This document shows, one piece after another, positions 1 to 6,615 of a stretch of 6,615 nucleotides of DNA. Made by a program: the position numbers and the translations under genes. How positions within the stretch are numbered: position 1 is the first letter of the stretch; every line of letters starts with the position of its first letter. Source of the DNA: Paracoccaceae bacterium (lineage in GTDB: Bacteria > Pseudomonadota > Alphaproteobacteria > Rhodobacterales > Rhodobacteraceae). Location of the stretch: NCBI GenBank assembly GCA_003551745.1, contig PUNI01000235.1, positions 1-6,615 on the forward strand, read 5' to 3'. The notes below the pieces were generated by a model that was given only the letters and a program-made list of their open reading frames with translations, searched no databases and was not told the origin of the DNA.

Positions 1-758
<758 letters not shown>

Positions 759-1472
759 TCAGGCGCCGATGGCCACCTGGTTCGGCTGGGTCATTGCCGG
801 CGGGTCGCGCAGCACATAGCCGCGCCCCCACACCGTCTCGATGTAGTTGTCCCCGTCGGTGGCCTCCGAGAGTTTCTTGCGCAGCTTGCAGATGAACACG
901 TCGATGATCTTCAGCTCGGGCTCGTCCATGCCGCCGTAGAGATGGTTGAGGAACATCTCCTTGGTCAGCGTGGTGCCCTTGCGGAGGCTCAGAAGCTCCA
1001 GCATCTGGTATTCCTTGCCGGTGAGGTGCACGGGCTTGCCATCGGCCTCCACCGTCTTGGCGTCGAGATTGACCGCAATGCGGCCGGTGCGGATGATCGA
1101 CTGCGCATGGCCCTGACTGCGCCGGATGATGGCATGGATGCGCGCGACCAGCTCTTCCCGATGGAAGGGCTTGGTGAGGTAATCATCGGCGCCGAAGCCG
1201 AAGCCCTTGATCTTGCTGTCGGTGTCGTCGTCGCCCGTCAGGATCAGCACGGGCGTGGAGATCCGTGCGAGCCGCAACTGGCGCAGCACTTCGAGCCCGC
1301 CCATGTCGGGCAGGTCGAGATCGAGCAGGATGATGTCGTAATCGTAGAGCTTGGCCAGATCGACGCCTTCCTCACCAAGATCGGTGCAGTACACGTTCAG
1401 ACTGGCATGGGTCAGCATGAGCTCGATGCTGCGCGACGTCGTCGCGTCGTCTTCGACCAGCAAAATGCGCAT
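759..1472 (-). CDS. ctrA: Cell-cycle response regulator CtrA
   Basis: OmpR-family transcription factor of 237 residues, the length usual for CtrA. In Caulobacter, CtrA phosphorylated through the CckA-ChpT relay controls division, motility and replication genes; in Rhodobacterales it mainly governs motility and gene transfer agents. The receiver domain spans about 1 to 115, with acidic Asp8-Asp9, phospho-acceptor Asp51 (ILLDLDLP), switch Thr79 and conserved Lys101 (TKPF). The winged-helix DNA-binding domain spans about 125 to 223 and carries the nearly invariant CtrA segments [17 protein letters not shown] (150 to 166) and [14 protein letters not shown] (188 to 201). The frame is open for 19 codons upstream, but ATG 1472 gives the family N-terminus MRILLVEDD and has GAGGAG 10 bases ahead. 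sciP lies 91 bases upstream on the same strand, and a CtrA-type box lies 50 to 64 bases before the start. The protein ends in Gly-Ala, not the Ala-Ala that Caulobacter CtrA uses for ClpXP recognition. Confidence 0.98.
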   Translation of the reverse strand: MRILLVEDDATTSRSIELMLTHASLNVYCTDLGEEGVDLAKLYDYDIILLDLDLPDMGGLEVLRQLRLARISTPVLILTGDDDTDSKIKGFGFGADDYLTKPFHREELVARIHAIIRRSQGHAQSIIRTGRIAVNLDAKTVEADGKPVHLTGKEYQMLELLSLRKGTTLTKEMFLNHLYGGMDEPELKIIDVFICKLRKKLSEATDGDNYIETVWGRGYVLRDPPAMTQPNQVAIGA

Positions 1473-1521
1473 CGGGTCAGGGCTCCTCTGTCTCGGCGAC
1501 CACGACACTGGGCAGAATTGG

Positions 1522-1536
1522 TTAATCACCCGTTAT
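1522..1536 (-). promoter_or_regulatory. Near-consensus CtrA box upstream of ctrA
   Basis: TTAA at 1522-1525, seven bases, then TTAT at 1533-1536. This matches the CtrA full site TTAA-N7-TTAA in seven of eight positions. Read on the minus strand, the half nearer the gene is TTAACCA, like the extended half-site in Caulobacter. It sits 50 to 64 bases before the ctrA ATG, where it could overlap the -35 region of a promoter with a short leader. Autoregulation by CtrA is known in Caulobacter; here it is inferred from the site. No GANTC (CcrM methylation) site was seen in this gap. Confidence 0.6.
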
Positions 1537-1563
1537 CCTGACAGAACAGAGCGCGAATTCAAT

Positions 1564-1842
1564 CTAAAGTTGTCTGAACTTCTGGAGCGCCGTGACCTTG
1601 AGTGCGGCTTCCCCATGCGCGGCCACCGCCCGGCGCCACTCGTCGAACTCGTCGGCCGACAGGGCATAGCGCTGCTGCGCCTCCTCGCGGGAGATCAGCC
1701 CGGCCTCGACCGCCCGCACAACCGCCGCCTTGCGGCTGGCCACCCAGCGGTGCGTGTCCGGCGGCGGCAGGTCGGCCCGCGTCATCACCGAGCCGTCGGG
1801 CAGCGTAACCGCCCGCGGGCCATGCACCCTCTTGATATACAT
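1564..1842 (-). CDS. sciP: SciP-type CtrA inhibitory protein (DUF1153)
   Basis: Small helix-turn-helix protein of 92 residues. In Caulobacter, SciP accumulates in G1 swarmer cells and stops CtrA from activating its target promoters while leaving CtrA bound. Family hallmarks seen here are GPRAVTLPDGSVMTRADLPP (8 to 27), the basic RWVASRKAAVV (32 to 42) at the start of the DNA-binding region, EEAQQRYALSADEFDEW (53 to 69), and the closing HGEAALKVTALQKFRQ (76 to 91). I chose ATG 1842 because AAGGGG lies 7 bases before it, whereas the in-frame TTG two codons upstream would sit almost on top of that ribosome binding site. MYIKRV is also the N-terminus I would expect in Rhodobacterales homologues. 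It lies directly upstream of ctrA, in the same direction, and divergent from mnmA. A near-consensus CtrA box lies 47 to 61 bases ahead of the start. Confidence 0.93.
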   Translation of the reverse strand: MYIKRVHGPRAVTLPDGSVMTRADLPPPDTHRWVASRKAAVVRAVEAGLISREEAQQRYALSADEFDEWRRAVAAHGEAALKVTALQKFRQL

Positions 1843-1888
1843 CTCCAATCCCCTTCCCTCACCCGGGCCGGAGTTTTCGCTTTCGCGC

Positions 1889-1903
1889 TTAACGCCGGGT
1901 TAG
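1889..1903 (-). promoter_or_regulatory. Near-consensus CtrA box upstream of sciP
   Basis: TTAA at 1889-1892, seven bases, then TTAG at 1900-1903: one mismatch to TTAA-N7-TTAA. It lies 47 to 61 bases before the sciP ATG, almost the same placement as the box before ctrA. CtrA-dependent transcription of sciP is established in Caulobacter, and this site suggests the same logic here. The box also lies 8 bases from the -35 hexamer of the divergent mnmA promoter, so binding could affect that gene too. Confidence 0.6.
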
Positions 1904-1911
1904 ACGGGGGG

Positions 1912-1939
1912 TTGTGAGTATACGGCATTTTCCTATATT
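1912..1939 (+). promoter_or_regulatory. Sigma-70-type promoter of mnmA
   Basis: -35 TTGTGA at 1912-1917 (four of six matches to TTGACA), a 16-base spacer, and -10 TATATT at 1934-1939 (five of six matches to TATAAT). The expected transcription start near 1946 would leave a leader of about 18 bases before the mnmA ATG, with GGAG at 1954-1957 placed 6 bases from the start. The AT-rich -10 stands out in this GC-rich sequence. The call rests on sequence match only. Confidence 0.6.
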
Positions 1940-1963
1940 TCGGGCGTTCTCACGGAGCGTCCG

Positions 1964-3103
1964 ATGTCCCTCGACACTGCCCGCAACTCGCTGGGTCTTG
2001 CCAAGCCGCCCGCCGCCACGCGGGTGGTGGTGGCGATGTCGGGCGGGGTCGACAGTTCCGTGGTGGCCGCGGAACTGGCGGAGGCCGGCTATGACGTCGT
2101 GGGTGTGACGCTGCAACTCTACGACCATGGCGCGGCGCTGGCGAAGAAGGGCGCCTGTTGTGCGGGGCGCGACATCCATGACGCCCGCCGCGTGGCCGAG
2201 ACGATGGGATTTCCCCATTACGTGCTGGACTACGAGAACGCGTTCCGCGAGGCGGTGATCGACGAGTTCGCCGACGCCTATCTCGCGGGCGCCACGCCGG
2301 TGCCCTGCATCCGCTGCAACGAGCGCGTGAAGTTCCGCGACCTGCTGGAGACCGCCCGCGATCTCGACGCCGACTGCATGGCCACCGGCCACTACATCCG
2401 CCGCATCGAGGGAACGCACGGGCCGGAACTGCACATGGCGGCTGATCCGGCGCGCGACCAGTCCTATTTCCTGTTCACGACCACGCGGGAGCAGCTGTAC
2501 TACCTGCGGTTTCCGCTGGGCGAGCTCACCTCGAAGGCCGAGACCCGCGCGCTGGCCGAGCGCCACGGGCTGCCGGTGGCCGACAAGCCCGACAGCCAGG
2601 ACATCTGCTTCGTGCCGAACGGCGACTATGCCGCGGTGATCGAGAAGCTGCGGCCGGGTGCCGGCGAGCCCGGTGACATCGTCGATCGCGACGGACGCGT
2701 GCTGGGCCGGCACCGGGGCGTGATCCACTACACGGTCGGGCAGCGCCGGGGCCTCGGGATCGGCGGGCTTGCGGAACCTCTCTATGTGCTGCGGCTCGAT
2801 CCGGAGGCGCGGCAGGTGGTGGTGGGGCCGAAATCGGCACTGGCCACCCGAATCGTGCCCGTGACGGGGATCAACTGGCTGGGCGACGCGGCCTTCGACA
2901 GCCAGTCGGAGTGGCACCTGAACGTGCGGGTGCGCTCGACGCGGCCGCCGCGCCCGGCGATCATCCGGCCGCGGGGCCCGACCGTGGCGGAGGTGGAGCT
3001 TCTGAGCCCGGAGGCCGGGGTCAGCCCCGGCCAGGCCTGCGTGTTCTATGCCGCCGAGGGCACCCGCGTCTTTGGCGGCGGCTGGATCACGCGGCGGATC
3101 TAG
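1964..3103 (+). CDS. mnmA: tRNA-specific 2-thiouridylase MnmA
   Basis: MnmA (TrmU) activates U34 of tRNA-Lys, -Glu and -Gln with ATP and replaces the 2-oxygen with sulfur relayed from IscS/Tus-type donors, giving the s2U34 wobble base. The 379 residues are a usual length. The N-terminal PP-loop ATP site is SGGVDSS (26 to 32). The catalytic cysteine is Cys118 in [10 protein letters not shown] (equivalent to E. coli Cys102), and its persulfide partner is Cys215 in SQDICF (equivalent to Cys199). TGHY (141 to 144) and [11 protein letters not shown] (255 to 265) mark the tRNA-binding and central domains, and a beta-barrel domain closes the protein. The [14 protein letters not shown] segment (63 to 76) is usual in alphaproteobacterial forms. 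ATG 1964 has GGAG 6 bases upstream and a short leader. It is divergent from sciP and convergent with lpxB, whose stop codon it overlaps. All key residues are present, so it should be functional. Confidence 0.98.
   Translation: MSLDTARNSLGLAKPPAATRVVVAMSGGVDSSVVAAELAEAGYDVVGVTLQLYDHGAALAKKGACCAGRDIHDARRVAETMGFPHYVLDYENAFREAVIDEFADAYLAGATPVPCIRCNERVKFRDLLETARDLDADCMATGHYIRRIEGTHGPELHMAADPARDQSYFLFTTTREQLYYLRFPLGELTSKAETRALAERHGLPVADKPDSQDICFVPNGDYAAVIEKLRPGAGEPGDIVDRDGRVLGRHRGVIHYTVGQRRGLGIGGLAEPLYVLRLDPEARQVVVGPKSALATRIVPVTGINWLGDAAFDSQSEWHLNVRVRSTRPPRPAIIRPRGPTVAEVELLSPEAGVSPGQACVFYAAEGTRVFGGGWITRRI
3100..3103. other. Interlocked convergent stop codons (CTAG) of mnmA and lpxB
   Basis: The palindrome CTAG holds both stops: TAG at 3101-3103 ends mnmA on the plus strand, and the complement of 3100-3102, also TAG, ends lpxB on the minus strand. 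The two genes overlap by four bases, leaving no intergenic space for a terminator. Each transcript must therefore end inside the other gene, producing antisense overlap. Confidence 0.95.
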
Positions 3104-4260
3104 GCGCCCAGCCGGGCGAGGACCGAGCGCGCCGCGCGCAGCCCCGGATCCTCGCCGCCGCGCCCGAGCCGCCGCATCGCCTCGGCCATGGCCGCCTGCT
3201 GGGCGGCCCACTCCGGACCATCGCGCAGCAGCGCGTCGAGGGCGCGGGCCATGCCCTCGGGCCGGAACGCGCGGCCGACGAATTCGGGGATGGCGCGGGT
3301 TTCGCTGACGAGATTGACCATGTTGATGCTGTCCACCCGCACCATGCGGCCGAGAATGAAGCGCGAGATCGGGTGGACATCGTAGCCGACGACCATCGGC
3401 ACCCCGGTTGCCGCCAGTTCCAGCGCGACGGTGCCCGAGGCGGCGAGCGCGGCATCGGCGGCGGCGAAGGCGGCGCGCGTCTCCTCGGCCGGCACGACCC
3501 CGGCCTCCAGCACCACCGGCCCGCCCGGCCAGCCGGAGGCGAGATCGCGCACCGGCCCCGCCACCGGGCCAACGGTTGGAACCACGATGCGCGCCGCCGG
3601 CCGGTCTGCCAGTATGCTGCCCAGGGTTGCGCCGAACACCGGGCCCAGCCGCGCGACCTCGCTGCGCCGCGATCCCGGCAGCGCGAGGATCAGCGGAGCC
3701 TCTTGGGCGATGCCGTGACGGGCGCGAAACGCCGCGGCCGCCTCGGCATCGGCTTGCGGGACGGCGACCACCGGGTGGCCGACAAAATCGCAGGTCATGC
3801 CGGCGCGTTCCATGTGGGGCGGCTCGAAAGGCAGCAGCGCCAGCACATGGTCGATCACCTCGGCCATCTTCACGGCCCGCCCCGCTCGCCAGGCCCACAC
3901 CTGCGGTGCGACGTAATGGATGGTGCGCAGGCCCGGCCGGAGTGCGCGGACGGCCCGGGCGACCCGCAGGCAGAACTCGGGGCTGTCGATGGTTATCAGC
4001 GCATCGGCCTGTTCGGAGACGACGGCGTTGGCCGTCTCGCGGATGCGCCGCTTCAGGTGAAGATACTTCGGCAGGATCTCGACGATGCCCATCAGGCTGA
4101 GTTCCTGCATGGGAAAGAGGCTCGCGAGCCCCTGGGCCGCCATCCGCGGCCCGCCGACGCCGGCAAAGGCGATACCGGGCGCCAGCGCGTCCAGGCCGCG
4201 CATCAGGGCGGCGCCGAGCGCATCGCCCGAAGGCTCGCCGGCGATCAGGAACAGCTTCAC
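3100..4260 (-). CDS. lpxB: Lipid A disaccharide synthase LpxB
   Basis: LpxB is the peripheral inner-membrane GT-B (GT19) glycosyltransferase that joins UDP-2,3-diacylglucosamine to lipid X, giving the beta-1,6-linked disaccharide 1-phosphate core of lipid A. The 386 residues match the family (382 in E. coli). Visible signatures are AGEPSGD (7 to 13), GVGGPRM (34 to 40), TIDSPEF (90 to 96), [11 protein letters not shown] (115 to 125), LPFEPP (143 to 148), FVGHP (159 to 163), LPGSRRSEV (194 to 202) and [10 protein letters not shown] (274 to 283), the last two in the UDP-sugar donor-binding half. GTG 4260 is chosen because it gives the family N-terminus just before AGEPSGD; no in-frame ATG lies near. 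There is no clear ribosome binding site, so translation probably depends on coupling to lpxI, which ends 7 bases upstream. It is the last gene of the visible operon and collides with mnmA. Confidence 0.97.
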   Translation of the reverse strand: MKLFLIAGEPSGDALGAALMRGLDALAPGIAFAGVGGPRMAAQGLASLFPMQELSLMGIVEILPKYLHLKRRIRETANAVVSEQADALITIDSPEFCLRVARAVRALRPGLRTIHYVAPQVWAWRAGRAVKMAEVIDHVLALLPFEPPHMERAGMTCDFVGHPVVAVPQADAEAAAAFRARHGIAQEAPLILALPGSRRSEVARLGPVFGATLGSILADRPAARIVVPTVGPVAGPVRDLASGWPGGPVVLEAGVVPAEETRAAFAAADAALAASGTVALELAATGVPMVVGYDVHPISRFILGRMVRVDSINMVNLVSETRAIPEFVGRAFRPEGMARALDALLRDGPEWAAQQAAMAEAMRRLGRGGEDPGLRAARSVLARLGA

Positions 4261-4267
4261 GAGGGCG

Positions 4268-5098
4268 TCATGACGGGCGCGAGAACAGGAAGAGCCCGGC
4301 CGCATCCGCCGCGGCGACCGCCGCCTCGCGGTGGAAGAGAAACACCGAGCCGGCCGGGAAGGCGAGCCCGGCAAGGCCCGCGCGCGCCGCCCCGGCGATC
4401 GTGTCGGGGCCGATGGCGGGCAGGTCGACCCGCAGATCCTGTCCCGGCTTCGGGGCCTTGTAGAGCACGCCCTGCCGGCCGTCGCGACCCATGGCCGCCA
4501 CCTGGGCCAGCATCGTGTCGGTGCCGGGCAGCGCCTCGACCGCGAGGCAGAGCCCGCCCGCCACCACGGCCCCCTGCCCGACGTCGACCGACCCCAGCGC
4601 ATGGACGATTTCGGCAGCCCGTTCGATGTCGGCGAGATCGGGCTCGCCCGGCTGGACAGCGCCGAGGACACCGGGCGGCGGCAGCAGATCGCGCGCCACC
4701 TCATGGGCGCCGACGACCGCAAAACCGTGATCCTCGAAGACCGCGATCACGGCCCGCAGCGCCGCATCGTCGCCTCCGCGCATGCGGGGTAGCAAGGCAG
4801 AGACGAGCTGCGCGCTGCGCGGGTCGAAAAGCTCCGGCTCCAGCCGCGGCCGACGCGCACCGCCGGCAAAGACGATGCGGGCGACGCCGAGGTCGTGCAG
4901 ATGATCGAGGAACGGCACCAGCCGCTCGAAGCGGAAGCGCTCGGGGGTTTCGCTCTCGGCGCCGGCCACCGGAAAGCCCTCCAGCTCCGCCAGCACCGGG
5001 GTCTCGCCGGCCGCGCGGAGCGCCGCCACAACGAGCATCGGCAGCGCCCCCTGCCCGCCGATGACGGCGGTGCGGCCGGTATGGGACGGCGCGCTCAT
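4268..5098 (-). CDS. lpxI: UDP-2,3-diacylglucosamine pyrophosphatase LpxI
   Basis: LpxI hydrolyses UDP-2,3-diacylglucosamine to lipid X and UMP. It replaces LpxH in alphaproteobacteria and attacks the beta phosphorus, unlike LpxH. The 276 residues are close to the Caulobacter enzyme. The N-terminal UDP-binding domain opens with AVIGGQGALP (11 to 20), followed by FAGGARRP (77 to 84). The C-terminal catalytic domain (DUF1009) carries GQGAVVAGGLCLAVEALPGTD (174 to 194, split here as GQGAVVAG then LCLAVEALPGTD), VLYKAPKPGQD (211 to 221) and RVDLPAIGPDTI (223 to 234). Asp225 in that last motif corresponds, as I recall, to the metal-binding aspartate shown to be essential in Caulobacter LpxI. The ATG at 5098 overlaps the lpxA stop as ATGA, a typical translational-coupling junction. 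It sits between the first committed acyltransferase and the next enzyme in the pathway, LpxB. Confidence 0.96.
   Translation of the reverse strand: MSAPSHTGRTAVIGGQGALPMLVVAALRAAGETPVLAELEGFPVAGAESETPERFRFERLVPFLDHLHDLGVARIVFAGGARRPRLEPELFDPRSAQLVSALLPRMRGGDDAALRAVIAVFEDHGFAVVGAHEVARDLLPPPGVLGAVQPGEPDLADIERAAEIVHALGSVDVGQGAVVAGGLCLAVEALPGTDTMLAQVAAMGRDGRQGVLYKAPKPGQDLRVDLPAIGPDTIAGAARAGLAGLAFPAGSVFLFHREAAVAAADAAGLFLFSRPS
5095..5098 (-). other. ATGA overlap joining lpxA stop and lpxI start
   Basis: On the minus strand the four bases ATGA contain the lpxI start codon ATG and the lpxA stop codon TGA. No strong ribosome binding site precedes lpxI, so termination-reinitiation from lpxA is the likely way lpxI is translated. 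This would keep the two enzymes near fixed stoichiometry. Confidence 0.9.
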
Positions 5099-5892
5099 CG
5101 CGGGCGCAGGAACTGCCGGTCGGACCCGGCCAGCACGAAGGCGAGCATCTCGCGCACATGCGGGCTGGTGGACTGATCGGACAGCCGGGCCACACTCTCC
5201 ACGAAAGCCCCCTCGTCGCGCGCAAGCGCGGTGTAGGCCGCGCGCAGGGCGGCGATCTCCTCGCGCGGGACCCCGCGCCGCTTGAGGCCGATCAGGTTGA
5301 GACCGTCGAGCGCGCCGCGCGGCCCGTGCACCAAGGTGAAGGGCATCACGTCATGGGCCACCATGGTGATCGCGCCGATGATGGCGCCGCGCCCGATGCG
5401 GACGAACTGGTGCACGCCGGACAGCCCGCCGATGATCACGTCATCGCCGATCACCGCATGGCCGCCGAGCGCAGCCTGATTGGCCATGATCACCCGGTCG
5501 CCCACATGCGAATCGTGGCCGACATGGGCGCCCGTCATGATCAGGCAGTCGTCGCCCACACGCGTGATGCCGCCGCCGTGTTCGGTGCCGGTATTGAGCG
5601 TCGCGCCCTCGCGGATACGCGCGCGCTCGCCCACCACCAGCCGGGTGCGCTCGCCGCGGTACTTGAGGTCCTGCGGGATCTCGCCCACCACGGCGAAGGA
5701 GAAGATCTGCGAGCCGGCGCCGATCTCGGTCCAGCCGGTGACGATTGCGTGGCTCTTGACCTCGACGCCTGCCCCCAACGTCACCTCGGGGCCGATGGTC
5801 GAGAACGGGCCGATCGCGCAGCCCTCGCCGATCACGGCGCCCTCATCGACGATGGCGGCCGGATGAACGCGCGCGCTGGGGTGGATGGCCAT
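5095..5892 (-). CDS. lpxA: UDP-N-acetylglucosamine O-acyltransferase LpxA
   Basis: LpxA is the cytoplasmic trimeric left-handed beta-helix enzyme that moves an (R)-3-hydroxyacyl chain from ACP to the 3-OH of UDP-GlcNAc, the first step of lipid A synthesis. The 265 residues match the family (262 in E. coli). Hexapeptide repeats with an aliphatic residue every six positions run from about 2 to 188, followed by the alpha-helical C-terminal ACP-binding region. The catalytic base is His126 in GAHVGHDSHVG (121 to 131; E. coli His125). Also conserved are QDLKYRGERT (74 to 83), GGH (143 to 145), VHQF (160 to 163) and LKRRG (203 to 207). The residue aligned with the E. coli hydrocarbon-ruler Gly173 is Ala174. 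ATG 5892 follows the fabZ stop after 6 bases and has no obvious ribosome binding site; it overlaps lpxI by ATGA. Identification is certain. Confidence 0.98.
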   Translation of the reverse strand: MAIHPSARVHPAAIVDEGAVIGEGCAIGPFSTIGPEVTLGAGVEVKSHAIVTGWTEIGAGSQIFSFAVVGEIPQDLKYRGERTRLVVGERARIREGATLNTGTEHGGGITRVGDDCLIMTGAHVGHDSHVGDRVIMANQAALGGHAVIGDDVIIGGLSGVHQFVRIGRGAIIGAITMVAHDVMPFTLVHGPRGALDGLNLIGLKRRGVPREEIAALRAAYTALARDEGAFVESVARLSDQSTSPHVREMLAFVLAGSDRQFLRPR

Positions 5893-5898
5893 GTCGCG

Positions 5899-6375
5899 TC
5901 AGCCGTCGCGACGGTCAATCATGGCCGTGAACTCGGCCTCGGCCGCGGACTGGCCGGCCACCCGCGCCTGGCCGGTGAACTTCCACACCCGGCTGCTGCC
6001 GCGCCGAACCGCGACATGCAGTTCGAGGACATCGCCCGGCACCACCTTGCGACGGAACTTCACGCCGTCCATCGCCATGAAATAGACCAGCGGCTCCTTG
6101 TCGACGAGATCGAGTGTCAGCCCGACCAGAACCGCCGCGGTCTGCGCCATGGCCTCGATGATCGTGACGCCGGGCATGATCGGCGCGCCCGGGAAATGCC
6201 CGGTGAAATGGGGCTCGTTGACGGTGACGTTCTTGATACCGACGGCCGACTCTCCGGGCACGATCGCGCGCACCCTGTCGATCATCAGGAACGGATAGCG
6301 ATGCGGGAGGATGCGCTGTATCAGCTGGATGTCGACGTCGGTGACGGCCGACCAGTCCGCCGCTGCTTGCGTCAT
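5899..6375 (-). CDS. fabZ: (3R)-hydroxyacyl-ACP dehydratase FabZ
   Basis: FabZ removes water from (R)-3-hydroxyacyl-ACP to give trans-2-enoyl-ACP in type II fatty acid elongation. The substrate is the same one LpxA uses, so these neighbouring genes set the balance between phospholipid and lipid A. The 158-residue hot-dog-fold protein carries [13 protein letters not shown] (23 to 35), then the active-site stretch [20 protein letters not shown] (59 to 78) with catalytic His60 and Glu74, then [11 protein letters not shown] (105 to 115). The frame is open 16 codons further upstream to a TTG, but ATG 6375 has GGGGAGAGG ending 5 bases before it and gives a normal family length. It is the first complete gene of the lipid A cluster, and lpxA begins 6 bases after its stop. 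Confidence 0.97.
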   Translation of the reverse strand: MTQAAADWSAVTDVDIQLIQRILPHRYPFLMIDRVRAIVPGESAVGIKNVTVNEPHFTGHFPGAPIMPGVTIIEAMAQTAAVLVGLTLDLVDKEPLVYFMAMDGVKFRRKVVPGDVLELHVAVRRGSSRVWKFTGQARVAGQSAAEAEFTAMIDRRDG

Positions 6376-6438
6376 CCCCGCCTCTCCCCTGCTCCGGTCC
6401 CGTCGTGTGCGCGTGACTAGCAACTGCTCCGGGGCCGC

Positions 6439-6615
6439 GCAAGCTGGCCCGGATGGGCGCGGCCGCTCAGTCCGGCGGCGGCGGCGGGGCGATGGCGTCG
6501 GGCGGATCGGGCAGCGCCAACGGCGGACCGCCGCTGGCGCTGCCCGATCCGCCCGACGCCATCGCCCCGCCGCCGCCGCCGGACTGAGCGGCCGCGCCCA
6601 TCCGGGCCAGCTTGC
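6439..6615. repeat. 177-base near-perfect palindrome at the window edge (probable fold-back)
   Basis: Every base from 6439 to 6526 pairs with its partner from 6615 down to 6528, around a single-base centre at 6527, except for one mismatch (A at 6520 opposite C at 6534). The 88-base arms include the 3' end of the gene upstream of fabZ, its stop codon and 28 bases of the following intergenic region. The inner core CGGCGG-A-CCGCCG (6521 to 6533) could have seeded a fold-back. It stops exactly at the end of the window, so the true extent may be longer. Contig-end artefact or template-switch chimera is the most likely explanation; a real chromosomal palindrome is possible but less so. Confidence 0.93.
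6467..6613 (-). CDS. C-terminal tail of an unidentified gene, possibly OmpH/Skp (partial, right part unreliable)
   Basis: A minus-strand frame is open from the window edge and ends at the TGA at 6467-6469, 91 bases upstream of fabZ. The last 22 residues form a proline-rich acidic tail (ending AIAPPPPPD). By the gene order I know for Rhodobacterales (bamA, ompH, fabZ, lpxA, lpxI, lpxB), the expected gene is the periplasmic chaperone OmpH/Skp, but nothing in these residues identifies that domain. Only about 6467 to 6534 looks native. Further right the frame reads through the inverted copy of its own 3' end, giving a glycine-rich run that is probably not real protein. High GC alone can keep such a short frame open. 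Confidence 0.4.
   Translation of the reverse strand, partial: KLARMGAAAQSGGGGGAMASGGSGSASGGPPLALPDPPDAIAPPPPPD

Noticed and set aside
1483..1553. Possible long-range pairing of CTCTGT after sciP with ACAGAG at the ctrA ribosome binding site
   Set aside because: Only six pairs separated by about 60 bases, with no supporting structure. Too weak to propose as translational control.
1843..1848. TTG at 1848 as the sciP start, two codons earlier
   Set aside because: The AAGGGG ribosome binding site would be only 1 base from it, whereas spacing to ATG 1842 is 7 bases and gives the expected family N-terminus.
1473..1963. GANTC methylation sites in the ctrA and sciP upstream regions
   Set aside because: Looked for because Caulobacter ctrA has one in its P1 promoter, but none was found in the 1473-1563 or 1843-1963 gaps, so CcrM control cannot be proposed.
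1889..3898. Minus-strand open frame of 669 codons opposite mnmA and in a shifted frame of lpxB
   Set aside because: It covers mnmA in antisense and part of lpxB out of frame, and has no family features.
2911..5064. Plus-strand open frame of 717 codons opposite lpxB and lpxI
   Set aside because: Arg/Pro/Ala/Gly-rich low-complexity translation, antisense to genes with all their motifs, and overlapping the end of mnmA.
6414..6442. Possible fabZ promoter: TTGCGC, 17-base spacer, TAGTCA on the minus strand
   Set aside because: The -10 hexamer matches the consensus at only two positions, and fabZ is probably read from upstream with the rest of the operon. The motif also touches the palindrome arm.

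Overview
This is a 6.6 kb stretch of chromosomal core genes from a GC-rich alphaproteobacterium, most likely a member of the Rhodobacterales. Three things point that way: CtrA beside a DUF1153/SciP gene, LpxI in place of LpxH, and a CtrA sequence whose receiver domain and Gly-Ala terminus resemble Rhodobacteraceae CtrA as I remember it. No mobile element, CRISPR array, tRNA or rRNA was seen, and I found no clearly novel system.

Left block, minus strand, positions 1 to 1842: sciP, then ctrA, then the first third of ligA, which runs off the left edge. CtrA is the cell-cycle master regulator and SciP is the small protein known in Caulobacter to hold CtrA-dependent transcription back. Each has a near-consensus CtrA box (TTAA-N7-TTAx) about 50 bases before its start codon. 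Those boxes contain the only two TTAA tetramers I could find in the window. This suggests CtrA controls both itself and its own antagonist.

Middle, plus strand, 1964 to 3103: mnmA, the tRNA 2-thiouridylase, transcribed divergently from sciP. It has a recognisable sigma-70-type promoter right beside the sciP CtrA box.

Right block, minus strand, 3100 to 6375: fabZ-lpxA-lpxI-lpxB, a tightly packed lipid A operon with a 6-base gap, a 4-base ATGA overlap and a 7-base gap. FabZ and LpxA compete for the same (R)-3-hydroxyacyl-ACP. LpxI and LpxB carry out two consecutive later steps that make the lipid A disaccharide. mnmA and lpxB converge, and their stop codons interlock in a single CTAG.

Right edge: upstream of fabZ is the proline-rich C-terminal tail of another minus-strand gene, by usual synteny perhaps ompH/skp. 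It runs into a near-perfect 177-base palindrome (6439 to 6615) with a one-base centre and one mismatch near the turn, ending exactly at the window edge. That looks like a fold-back copy at a contig end, so sequence right of about 6534 should not be trusted as native.
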